Shown piece by piece: positions 40,158 through 49,625 of a DNA stretch of 64,000 nt. The position numbers were made by a program, and so were the translations under genes. The stretch is from JAGOMW01 sp964596675 (GTDB lineage: Bacteria; Patescibacteriota; Gracilibacteria; BD1-5; UBA2023), in the NCBI GenBank assembly GCA_964596675.1, contig CAZQUZ010000001.1, forward strand, positions 133,664 through 197,663, written 5' to 3'. The first letter of the stretch is position 1; the number at the start of each line of letters is the position of its first letter. A model generated the notes under the pieces. It was not told where the DNA came from. It did no database searches and saw only the letters and a program-made list of their open reading frames with translations.

Positions 40158-41414
40158 ATGCATAGTGACGAGCAGACATTCCCGTGGGCAGATCTCCTCT
40201 CCTGGTACGAGATATCTGGTCGTCATCATCTCGAGTGGAGAGTCTATGTGTGAGATGATGCGACTCTAGGCTACCGTATATGGCTCGCAGAGATACTCCT
40301 CCAGCAGACACAGGCAGAGCGTGTACGTGTATACTACACTCGTATGCTCGAGCGCTACCCTACTATCCATGATCTTGCTCATGCGAGCTATGACGAGTTC
40401 TTCCCATACTATCAGGGTCTCGGCTACTACTCCCGCGCACGCAATATCCTACGTACAGCGAGCATAGTCAGTCATGAGTATGCTGGAGTATTTCCACGAG
40501 AAAAATCCCTCCTCCAGACACTCCCAGGGGTATGATGATATACATCGAGCGCGATACTCGCATTTGGTTATGGAGAACCATATCTCGCCTGGGACACGAA
40601 CCTAGAAAAGGTATTCGCTCGGTACTATCACGGACGCAAAGATGAGAAGCTCACCGATAGAGAAAAAGAACTGATAGAAGAGGATTTCAGAGAATATATA
40701 TGTTCCCATTCTCCCCATGATACGGGGGAGTTAGAGGGGGTTCAAAAACAGAGTATAACCCATCCTAGCCTTCCCTTCTCAGGGAAGGAAGGGGGCGAAG
40801 AAATTCACAGTTTTTCAGGCATTTCAAGAGCGATAAATAATGCCCTCATGGACTTCGCGAGTATAGTAGATCTCAAAAATCCTGCCCTCATCGACTGGGA
40901 CCACTACCCTCTACAGAGTGGTCTCTGGTACGAGACACACTGAGCACTCGAGCCCATAGAGGCGAAAAAATCAAGCGTCTTCCCTATCCCTGATGCGACC
41001 GTCATGGTCATACTGCATGAGGGTCATAAGGTGTATTACTCGGAACCTATAGAGCAAGTATCTCCTCCATATGACTCTGTCATTCCTGCACATGCAGGAA
41101 TCCAGGCAAATACATCATGTCCTCCTGATACACTAGATTCCGTGACAAGCACGGAATGACAGGTGCAATACACCCCATTTATCCTCCCACCATCGCTCTC
41201 ACGTGATACGAGATGATATGTGCAGGAGTACTTCCGTGAGCAATACGGTCTCGAGGTCTCTGTCCGACCTGTGCATGAGAAGTGGATGAGTACGGATGGT
41301 CGCCCATATATCGCAGTGAATGCGCAGATACAGACAGGGAGAGCCGACTTCCAGAAATATACGAAAAAAGATGTGGAGAAATATTTCATCGATAGGGATA
41401 AACATCTATCGTAA
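40158..41414 (+). CDS. mutY: A/G-specific adenine glycosylase MutY, lacking the Fe-S cluster ligands
   Basis: Removes adenine opposite 8-oxoguanine. 418 aa. Catalytic Glu in WLAEILLQQTQAERV, HhH in LPGVGGYTSSAILAF (the GG pair is UGA UGA at 40533-40538), catalytic Asp in AWDTNLEKVFARYY. Where the family has C-x6-C-x2-C-x5-C the sequence is INNALMDFASIVDLKNPALIDWDHYPLQSGL, with no cysteine, so the 4Fe-4S cluster is absent. The C-terminal half is a MutT-like 8-oxoG-recognition domain. Two insertions with palindromic repeats (about 40700-40800 and 41083-41159) stay in frame, the second reading VIPAHAGIQ. TATATT is 6 nt before the ATG. Confidence 0.9.
40706..40803. repeat. Palindrome-rich insertion inside mutY
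   Basis: The stretch contains CCCCATGATACGGGG-type and CCTTCCCTTCTCAGGGAAGG (40771-40790) inverted repeats and GGGGG/CCC-rich sequence unlike the surrounding gene. It translates in frame to SPHDTGELEGV...LPFSGKEGGEE, with no counterpart in MutY. It looks like an inserted dispersed repeat. Confidence 0.65.
41083..41159. repeat. REP/MITE-like palindromic element inside mutY
   Basis: It begins TCATTCCTGCACATGCAGGA and ends with the inverted GGAATGA (CACGGAATGA). This is the familiar dispersed palindrome whose translation gives VIPAHAGIQ. It is an in-frame insertion of about 26 codons that uses UGA as Gly at its end. Confidence 0.75.
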
Positions 41415-41449
41415 ATATAATGCTATAGATATATCAATGTCCGTGCTGA

Positions 41450-42685
41450 CTACTGCCGATACTGCCTCCCGCGGAGCTCCTCTGGAAAGTGCTCCTGCAT
41501 ACTCTTTTTCTCTGGGAGATTATGGACATACTCATACCCTGCTCCATATCATGCCTCCCGCATGAGAGCTGTCGGAGCATTTCTGAGGTGGAGTGGGACC
41601 GAGAGATTCCCATACTCTCGGATATCCGCATGCATAGCCTGTTGGGCCATGTAGATACGGTTATCTTTCGGTGCATCTGCGAGATAGTAGGCACAGTTTA
41701 GGAGTGGGAGCTCACATTCTGGCATACCCATTTTTTCACATATCTCATAGACCGAGTTCGCGAGGATGATAGCGTGCGTATCATAGATATCCTCGGATGC
41801 GAAGTTCATCATACGGCGTGCGATATAGCGAGGGTCTTCTCCTCATGCGAGCATACGACCGATCCAGTATATCGCTGCATCTCCATCACTATCACGCAGA
41901 GACTTATGCATGGCAGAGATGAGCGTATAGTGCTCCTCACCATCCTGGTCATACATGAGGGACTTGCTCCCAGCCGCGAGTATACTCTCTCGCGTGAGTT
42001 CTCACTCTCACTGGAGTATGCATGCGGCTTCGAGGAGATTCATCGTACTACGGAGGTCTCAGCCACCCAGATGCGCGAGTATCTGCCACGGATGTCATAC
42101 GCTGCCTGTCGTGCTCTCATATACCGGGATGATGACACGAGGATATCGCTCCTGTATGTGGTCTCTATTTTTCTCGAGAAATGCGACGATATCCGCCTCA
42201 GAGATAGGCTCGAGGATATACGTGCGACATCGTGAGAGGAGCGCATTTATGACGGTAAAACTCGGATTCTCCGTCGTAGCACCGATGAGGGTAATGATGC
42301 CTTTTTCGACCCATGGGAGGAGGACATCCTGCTGCGACTTCGACCAGCGATGTATCTCATCGAGGAATAGTATCGTCTGCCGTCAGTCGGTGAAGTTTCT
42401 TTGAGCTTTGGAGATGATTTTGATGACGTCGTCTTTCTTCGACAGCACTCCCGACAGATGGAAAAACTCTGCCTCCAGAGAGTTCGCTATGACGCGCGCG
42501 AGGCTCGTCTTCCCACACCCAGGTGGTCACCAGAAGAGTATCGACGGGATACGCCCCGCCTGGATAAATGTATATATCGGCTTGCCTCTCGCGATAAGGT
42601 GAGTCTGCCCCACGAGATCATCGAGCTTCTCTGGTCGCAGGAGGGATGCGAGTGGTGTGATAGATGTAGAAAAAAGTGACTGCAT
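41450..42685 (-). CDS. rarA: Replication-associated recombination protein RarA (MgsA) AAA+ ATPase
   Basis: 411 aa clamp-loader-like ATPase acting at stalled forks. N-terminus LRPEKLDDLVGQTHLIARGKP; Walker A LFWGPPGCGKTS, with its first Gly UGA (42527-42529); Walker B TILFLDEIHRWSKSQQDVLL; sensor 1 IGATTENPSF. The C-terminal helical tetramerisation domain follows (IILANSVYEICEKMGMPECE, LHLRNAPTALMREAGYG), ending in the family's GYEYVHNLPEKKSMQEHFPEEL. All family landmarks are present. It is followed upstream by the EVE gene (18 bp) in one operon. Confidence 0.95.
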
Positions 42686-42703
42686 AATGATAAAAATAAT
42701 CTC

Positions 42704-43162
42704 CTACACCCCTATCATCGTCTCGAGTATCGCCCACTCCTCGTCACTCACTGGTGTGATAGAGAGCCTGTTACCTTTCTGGAGTATCCGCATCGTCTCG
42801 AGACCAGGCATATCACGTATCATAGTGAGCGTGAGAGGACGCGCGAATGTGGCGACATATCCGACATCCACACAGTACCATATCGGCTTCTCGGGAGTCG
42901 CCCGCAGATCATAGTAGTCTCATCCCACCTCATACTGCGTCTCATCTGGGTGTGGAGCGGATACCACCTCCGCGAGTCCATAAATCCCAGGCACAGGACA
43001 TGACGAGTGATAAAATAGCACCCTATCCCCCACCTGCATCATATCTCGCATATAGTTCCGAGCGAGGTAGTTCCGCACGCCGAACCAGCTCGACTGCCCA
43101 TCGCGTGCGAGGTCTATTATCGAGTATTCGGATGGTTCGGATTTCATGAGCCAAGTAGTCAT
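42704..43162 (-). CDS. EVE-domain (PUA-like) protein
   Basis: 152 aa, a single EVE domain: MTTWLMKSEPSEYSIIDLAR, then WFGVRNYLARNYMRDMMQVGDRVLFYHSS, PGIYGLAEVV and an aromatic cage region GDYYDLRATPEKPIWYCVDVGY. EVE proteins bind modified bases in RNA or DNA and are often found near defence or restriction genes; here an R-M island starts 177 bp away. One UGA is Gly at the VGGDYYDL position. Complete and conventional. Confidence 0.9.
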
Positions 43163-43246
43163 ATATACTTAGGTGAAGTGAATAATTTAATTATACTATC
43201 TATGTCTTTTGTCAAAGGAAAAACACAGTTTTTCTACAAAATAAAC

Positions 43247-43333
43247 TTGCATACTGAGGAAAGTATGATATTATGTGTCCATGGAATGGGGTGTCCCCGT
43301 TCGGAAAAGAGTTCTAATAGGACTCTTTTTTTG
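43247..43333 (+). ncRNA. Candidate short RNA with its own promoter and terminator
   Basis: TTGCAT (43247-43252), 16-bp spacer, TATTAT (43269-43274) give a start near 43281. The transcript would contain GGGGTGTCCCC, a tight hairpin, and end at AAGAGTTC...AGGACTCTT plus seven T (about 43304-43333). No meaningful ORF. Length about 53 nt. It abuts the 3' end of the minus-strand DUF3800 gene. The AAAATAAACTTGCAT motif around its -35 also occurs at 30058. Confidence 0.4.
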
Positions 43334-43338
43334 CTCAT

Positions 43339-44064
43339 TTATGGATGGATCTTAAAACCAAATAATTTTCCATCTTTTTGATAAATTTTTGGCATAAGAA
43401 CATCATATGCAGGATTTGGTTCTTTTGGAGAGCGAATATATGAAACGAGAGGATAGGCACAAAGATCTGCAAGCTGTACTCAGATATCATTTTTATACTT
43501 ATCACGGAAATCAAAACCCGTAATACGTTTTCTAAATTCCATGCCATCAATATAGAAAGTACCCCTTGAGGAAACCTTATTATAATATTCAAGTAGTCAT
43601 GCATCTTCTTTTTGTCATCTTTTCTCTACTATAATATCGACAGTATTATTATTTTTTCACATACAAAATACGAGCCTCTCTAACATATACGAAAGAGAAA
43701 TCTGATAAGGATTCTCAGCTACTTTTCCATATTTTTTCACATATTCCTGCTTTTTGATACCAACTGCAATAATCTGAAAATCACCTTCTGAAATAATGGA
43801 GTTTAAGCGAGAATAGAAATCCTTTTTTACATCTAAGTCGAATAATATCTGAAAGGCTTTATCGCATTTTCTGATATCTCTACTATGCAGGATTACTTCA
43901 TGTGTTCCGAAGAAATCATATTTCAATGCTTGAACTTGATTACTGACTTTCCTATAGGCATCTTCGGAGATGAGGATACCACATAGAAGAAAAAATGGAA
44001 AATCCTCATTAATAGAACTGAGTGAATGATCTCAGGTTTCGTCGATGAAAAAATAATATTTCAT
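43339..44064 (-). CDS. DUF3800 family protein
   Basis: 241 aa, RNase H-like fold of unknown function. The family hallmark FFIDETGDHSL at the N-terminus has catalytic-looking Asp8 and a UGA-encoded Gly. GTHEVILHSRDIRK and the C-terminal QLADLCAYPLVSYI also match DUF3800. Such genes are common in defence islands and beside R-M genes; here it is the last gene of an MTase-REase-DUF3800 cluster with a 129-bp gap to the endonuclease gene. AT-rich with many TTA leucines. Possible nuclease or integrase-like activity is inference. Confidence 0.78.
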
Positions 44065-44193
44065 AAAAGGAAAGATACCCTTACATAGTATCGAATTTTC
44101 ATAAGACCTCAAGACTATATCTAAACTTTCTGAAAAATAAACATATGTTCGTGCATGATGAGGAGGAAGTTATTATTCGAAAAAATAAATACT

Positions 44194-45417
44194 TTATAAA
44201 ACTTCTTTAAAATACCGTATCCATGCATTTACCGTCTGAAGTCTACGGCGAATAGTACTGCCACTTATTCTCCATTTTTCAAAATCCCTCTCATCTACTC
44301 ACTCAGAACCATACTTATAAGCATCATGGAATATTTTTGAGGAAAATATAATCTTGGCAAACTCAACCAGGAGTTCATCCTTGGATAATCGAGATAATTC
44401 TTCTCATCTTTCAGTAAGACTAATACTATCACCTCTTTCATTTTTACAGAGACCAAGAAAGCCCATTACAGAGTAATAATAGTCTATCTGACGACTCACA
44501 ATATCAAATTCCTTCGAGAGCTCATCTTTTGAATTATATCCAGTAGATACATAGATAAACATAGATACAACTTTATCAAAATCATCTGCCTGAGGAAATG
44601 GAGCATCATAATTAAGAAGTCATTCCTTAATTGGAACTTTTGAAATCTCAAATATTTCAGTCTCAGGACGAGTAAATTGAAACTGTTTTTCATTACTACT
44701 ATCTAGTATATACTCTCAATTTGAAACTATATAAAACGGTATAAATCTGATAATATTTCGTTCATAGAGTAATACATGAGAACGAATTTTTTTATTTACA
44801 ACATGAGATTTCCAAAATAACTCAGGATAAAGAAGTTGCCTAATACTTAGGTTTCATCTTCATCACATCTTAGCTTCCACTAGATTAATGGATGAAGCTC
44901 ACTCATAACCACCATCGACTTCTATCTGCACTCATGAGATATTATATTGTGTAGAATTAAGCATAAATCAAATCTCTGCATCTATTCTTATTCTTCATCT
45001 GATAGTAAGATATGATTTTTCTCAAAAAACCTCATCCAATATTCAATTTACTCAACATAGATCAAGTATTTGGGATTCAGTTTTAATAGAAAAAGGATCA
45101 ATAGTACATATATCATCTCGAACTATCATCTTTTTTATATTTCCGACACTTGATATAGGAGCTATCTTAATGAATGGATTTGTTCGAGCAATTCGGTATA
45201 TTCAATTTGATATAGCAAGTATAGAGAGTTGATTATTCTTCATAATCTGAGGTAAAACTTCCTCGTAATCTATTTTCGTCATTAATCTTGGTTCTCTATT
45301 GGAAATTCTTTTTATATCATCTGCTGAAATATCATAATAACCAACATGATCAATAGATCGAAGTATCTGAAGTTTATCGAAAATAACATCCCAAGCATCA
45401 TGATTTAAGGTAGTCAT
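44194..45417 (-). CDS. Type II restriction endonuclease (PD-(D/E)xK)
   Basis: 407 aa. The catalytic core reads RIRIDAEIGFMLNSTQYNIS, QIEVDGGYEG and SINLVEAKMGG (E-x-K), followed by SIRQLLYPELFWKSH, the QLLYP pattern seen in several type II enzymes. The start ATG (45417) lies 4 bp after the methyltransferase stop; the frame is open further up but overlaps the MTase. The C-terminal 150 residues look like a winged-helix DNA-binding domain (FDIVSRQIDYYYSVMGFLGL, SLTERGEELSRLSKDELL). About 17 UGA codons are read as Gly, so it is untranslatable in a standard-code cell. Recognition site unknown. Confidence 0.75.
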
Positions 45418-45421
45418 AACA

Positions 45422-46216
45422 TTAATTGGAATTAGATTTAAAATCTTTATATCGTTTGATTGTAAGATCGAGATATTCCTTACTTTGATCGATTCATATA
45501 TATTTTCTTCCTCATACAATTTCCGAAGCAATACCTGTTGTTCAAGATCAAGAAAAGGGATCAAGAATAAGATCTTGATCCCTTGTAGACGCTATGATGA
45601 TCCGTTTGAGGAGATCGATAGGTTTTTGTGTTGGATGTTTTCAATGAATTTTTTCCCAATTTTTCGGAGGATGGACTGACCATACTGATCGCATTTGAAG
45701 TCCAGGTTTTTTAATCAAGTCCCCAGACCAATCACCATTTTTCATGGCAGCATAATCAAAGTAATGTTTTCATTTTTTACTCTTTCTCGCCCATATTATA
45801 GTCTCATGAGAAGCTGTAAAAAATCTACAAGATAGGTTTGGTGCAGCATTTGGCTTGAACCAAGATATATCATTGAGTATGTGGAAACCGAGAATCTGAA
45901 GTGCATATCCACACTGATATATACTATGATATGTTCATGATATCCAAATAGTACCATCGGGCTTTAAAATTCTTTTTGCCTCTTCAAGCCAACGAATATG
46001 AAAGGCGAAATCATCTTCCGTTCCGGTGGATTTATCCCAATCTCATTTATCAACTTTTACCATGCGTCCAGAATGGACAGTCATTCATCAGTTGGAGAGA
46101 AAATATGGAGGATCAGCAAATATCATATCAACAGTATTTTCTGAGAATTTCGACATTATTTCAATACTATCTCAGTGATATAATGAGAAGTTATTGTCTT
46201 TGAAATACTGTCACAT
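45422..46216 (-). CDS. Beta-class DNA methyltransferase (N6-adenine or N4-cytosine)
   Basis: 264 aa. Order of motifs is IV then I, as in the beta class: VDMIFADPPYFLSNG (DPPY, about residue 40), a central target-recognition region (FKPNAAPNLSCRFFTASHET), HPTQKPIDLLKRII (motif X) and LDPFSGSGTTGIASEIVGGR (motif I) at the C-terminus. Two glycines of DPFSGSGTT are UGA (45542-45544, 45548-45550). It methylates the site protected from the endonuclease encoded 4 bp downstream. DPPY favours adenine-N6, though N4-cytosine remains possible. Confidence 0.9.
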
Positions 46217-46271
46217 AGAAAGGTGTACTAGAATATAAATACACCAAACTTACACCCTTAAAAATGGATCG

Positions 46272-46403
46272 ATCCCACACATGGTGGGATACGGAAAGTT
46301 TTGGCAAACAAAAAGGAGGATTCGCTCACCTTAATGTTCGCCAAAACTACAACTTCTTCCTATACTTAAAGACAGAAAGAGAGGAAAGGATTTTGCAAAT
46401 CCT
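46272..46403. repeat. Inverted-repeat cluster upstream of the methyltransferase
   Basis: Three hairpins: TCCCAC...GTGGGA (about 46273-46289), a 13-bp arm pair with one mismatch (AGTTTTGGCAAAC 46297-46309 and GTTCGCCAAAACT 46336-46348), and AGGATTT TGC AAATCCT (about 46386-46403). They lie 55-190 bp upstream of the MTase ATG. The remaining interval 46404-46512 is AT-rich with no convincing gene. Operators for R-M control or a short structured RNA are both possible. Confidence 0.5.
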
Positions 46404-46512
46404 CCTACTTACCTTTAAATATAAAAAGAATAGAAGATGTAATTTTGGCTTTTTTATAGTATGAATTTTCCATAATAGATCAAGAAAAAGATCTATTAGA
46501 ACGGAAAGGTAT

Positions 46513-46540
46513 AAAAAAAATCCCCCACTTTCGTGGAGGA
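46513..46540 (-). terminator. Rho-independent terminator of ftsH
   Basis: On the minus strand TCCTCCAC pairs with GTGGGGGA around GAAA, then eight T. Begins 6 nt after the ftsH stop. Confidence 0.88.
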
Positions 46541-46545
46541 ATCGA

Positions 46546-48522
46546 CTACATCGCTACTTTCTGCGGCACACCCGATACACCCTCGAAGAACGCATCGAAC
46601 TCATCCTGGAGCATCTCTTCGCGTTCGAGGAGAGCATTCGCGAGCGTCTCGTGGAGCTCCTTATGCTTCGTGATAATCTTCTTCGCATGCCCATAGGCAG
46701 TCGTGAGGAGTTCACGGACTTTTTTGTCTATGAGGTCCTGCGTCTTATCTGATATGACCTTCGCATTGCCCTGGCCACCGAGATAGTTGCCCTCAGACAT
46801 ATCTGGAGCGAGATTCTCAGGACCTATCTCCTCATCGAATCCAAATCGCATGATCATAGCACGAGCTATCTCTGTCGCACGCTCGATATCCGAGCTCGCA
46901 CCTGTGGTGATATACTCATGCCCGAAGAATACCTCCTCCGCCACACGTCCACCATAGAGTGTCGCGAGCTCATCGAGATACTTCGCCTTGCTCGTATAGG
47001 TGCGGTCTTTCTCCGGGAGGAACCATGTGACTCCACCAGCACCACCACGAGGGAGGATAGATATCTTATGCACTGGGTCAGTATGTGGGAGCATCTTCCC
47101 GACGAGCGCATGTCCGATCTCATGGATAGCAGTGAGGCGCTTCTCATGCTCGGTCATACGGAGAGATTTTTTCTCATTCCCCATGACGACTTTTTCGACA
47201 GATTTCTGTATCATGGCGATAGTTATACTTTTCTTACTTTCCTTACCGGCGAGTATCGCAGATTCATTCAGGAGGTTACCGAGCTCTGCACCAGAGAATC
47301 CTACGGTGATAGATGCTATCTTATCCCAGTTCACATCCGAGTCGAATGGCTTACCTTTCGCATGTACGGCGAGGATTTTTTTACGGTCTTCGAGGGTCGG
47401 GAGATTGATGGTCACTCTACGGTCGAATCTCCCTGGACGTAGGAGTGCCTTATCGAGGACATCAGCGCGGTTCGTCGCTGCCATGACGATGACATTGGTA
47501 TCATTATCGAATCCGTCCATCTCCGTGAGTATCTGGTTCAGTGTCTGCTCACGCTCATCGTGACCACCACCGATACCGGGAGAGCGCTTTTTACCTATGG
47601 CGTCTATCTCATCGATAAATATGATACTTGGAGCACGCTCACGAGCCTCACGGAAGAGGTCACGCACACGGCTCGCACCCACACCGACGAACATCTCTAC
47701 GAACTCAGACCCCGATATCGAGAAAAATGGCACATCACTCTCTCCTGCGACCGCACGAGCGAGGAGCGTCTTACCGGTACCAGGAGGGCCCTGCAGGAGG
47801 ATACCACGCGGGATCTTCGCACCGAGGTCTTTGTACTTCATAGGATTTTTCAGGAAGTCTACGATCTCGATGAGATCTGCTTTCTCCTCATCAGAGCCTG
47901 CCACATCCGCGAATGTGACCTTCTCATCCATATCAGGATCATAGACCTTGGCTCGTGACTTTATAAATGCCATCGGTCCACCCATACCGCCACCACCCAT
48001 GCGGTTCATCATAAAAAATATGAGCGCCACGAAGAGTATCGTACCGAGGAGCGTCGGGAGGAGCTCTGAGACGAGGTTCGACGCCCATCCTGGCTCTTTC
48101 ACAGTTATTTTCGTAGGATTCGATGGATCTGAGAGTCCGATATCTGTGATCTCCAGATTCGCTGGTATGAGAGTCTTATCCACATCACGAGACTTCACCA
48201 TGACGCTATTTACGAGAGATTCATGGACTTTTTTTCGTGCTTCGATACTCGTCCCCTCGATGACGATCTCCTCATAGGTACCAGAGTTGTATCCGGTGAC
48301 GATTTCATTGAGTCAGATTTTCTCATTGAGATTGATCTTCTCACCCGTCATATTCCCATACGTCCAGTAGAGTGAGAGGAGTATGAGGAGTCCTGCTATG
48401 GGCATGAGAAATTTCGAGAGGGATATCTCGATAATCTTCACATTCGCATTCGGAGGGAGTTTTGGGAGTTTTTTTGGTGATTTTGGGGCTGGTTTTTTTG
48501 GTTTTTTATCGTCTGTAGCCAT
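46546..48522 (-). CDS. ftsH: ATP-dependent zinc metalloprotease FtsH
   Basis: Membrane AAA+ protease for quality control of membrane and cytosolic proteins. 658 aa. The N-terminus is a K/P-rich cytosolic stretch (KKPKKPAPKSPKKLPKLPP), then TM1 at about 38-53, an exported loop and TM2 at about 150-173. Walker A GPPGTGKT at about 245-252, Walker B FIDEIDAIG, SRH (AATNRADVLDKALLRPGRFDRR). Zinc protease HEIGH at about 467-471. Only one UGA Gly lies in the N-terminal third, so the catalytic part is unbroken in any code. The start ATG at 48522 precedes a basic N-terminus and is preceded by TATATT. Confidence 0.97.
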
Positions 48523-48544
48523 GTGAAAAATATAAAATAATGGA

Positions 48545-48571
48545 TGAAAAAAGGGCTCGTAGAGTATACGA
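48545..48571 (-). terminator. Weak terminator of the TraB-like gene
   Basis: CTCGTA and TACGAG arms with a 5-nt spacer, followed by CCC and six T on the minus strand, lie in the 105-bp gap between the TraB-like and ftsH genes. The gap also holds the AT-rich promoter of ftsH. Confidence 0.5.
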
Positions 48572-48627
48572 GAAATACGAGAAAATAAAAGAATTTCGCT
48601 CGTGAAAATATTGACAGAGACGTACTC

Positions 48628-49596
48628 TTATGGCTGATACGGAAAATACGGAGTGATGTTCGTGACTTTCCAGTTCGTATCTCGAGACTGGAGGAGTGTA
48701 TATACCCCATCGAAGTGGAGTGCACCATAGACGATGACGACATCCTGCCCTGGAGAGGCTATGAGAGTATCTACGATATGACTATTGCGTCGGTCGAGGA
48801 TAGCCTGACGGAGGGATGGATCGAGCGCATCGAGGGCGACATCGGAGAGATGGGTATAGCGGAGTGAGAGATTCAGGAGGGCGCGTGCGACATATGGGAG
48901 GAGTGGTCCACGAGATGCCTCTGCGATACGAGCGAGCTCAGCGCTCGGGTCGACGATAGTCGTCTCGCCAGTACTGGTGGATGGTGGTATGAGTGACATG
49001 ATCTCATCGATACTGAGGTCTACAGATGAGACGCTGCCCGAGGCGACACTCTCATATATGCGGTCTGTCTGTGCCTCGAGGCTGATGAGGCGAGCGATCT
49101 CGTCATAGGTACCAGAGTGTATCTTCACACCGAGGAGCGCATCGAAGCGGTCATGATTCTCAGGAGATCCTGGGAGGACTCACTCACGATATACCTCATA
49201 TCCACTCCGTGAGAGCTCACCGAGTCTATCTCGGACACTCTCATAGTAGCGAGGAGTGGCGATGTGTGACATCTGCATGAAGATGACTTTCCTCTTCCCA
49301 TCGGTGAGTGATACTTCTGAGAGACTCGTAGGAAAGCTATTGATCACCACGAGGGCGATACCGAGGACGAGTGTAAATACTCAAAACACATTCGATGTGA
49401 ATATGATATTTCTCTCGAGCACTGCACGAAATGGTACTCTACGGACAAATACCCGTGACAACAGTGTCGCGAGTGTCCCTATCAGTACGATATCGAGTAT
49501 CGCACCGAGGACTCAGGTAGGTCCTGATACGAGAGTCTCGAAGACGAGTGTCACTCCGAGGAGCAGTATGGAGAATACGATTTTTTTCTTAGACAT
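48628..49596 (-). CDS. TraB/PrgY/GumN-like membrane protein
   Basis: 322 aa with three N-terminal hydrophobic segments (KKIVFSILLLGVTLVFETLV, VLGAILDIVLIGTLATLL, IIFTSNVFGVFTLVLGIALVV). The soluble domain has a TraB-like beginning (KVIFMQMSHIATPRYYESVRDRLG) and end (VVIVYGALHFDGVYTLL), the two conserved GAxHxxG-type elements. Such domains are linked to inhibition of sex pheromone peptides and proteolysis, function unproven. Three UGA codons are read as Gly. It stands 29 bp from der and 105 bp from ftsH. Confidence 0.72.
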
Positions 49597-49625
49597 AATG
49601 GCGAGACTGATAAATCATACTTTTC

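Noticed and set aside
45418..45564. TTG-started N-terminal extension (MIPFLDLEQQ...) of the endonuclease
   Set aside because: It overlaps the methyltransferase motif I region in another frame; the ATG at 45417, 4 bp after the MTase stop, fits better.
45558..45583. 10-bp perfect hairpin GGGATCAAGA...TCTTGATCCC between MTase and REase
   Set aside because: It first looked like a regulatory hairpin or terminator, but reading UGA as Gly shows it encodes RDQDLILDP leading into DPFSGSG of the methyltransferase, so it is coding.
46264..46464. 66-codon plus-strand frame upstream of the methyltransferase
   Set aside because: It runs through three inverted repeats, has low-complexity Lys/Phe composition and has no ribosome site; treated as non-coding.
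46918..47563. Long plus-strand frames within ftsH
   Set aside because: Antisense shadows of a confidently identified AAA protease.
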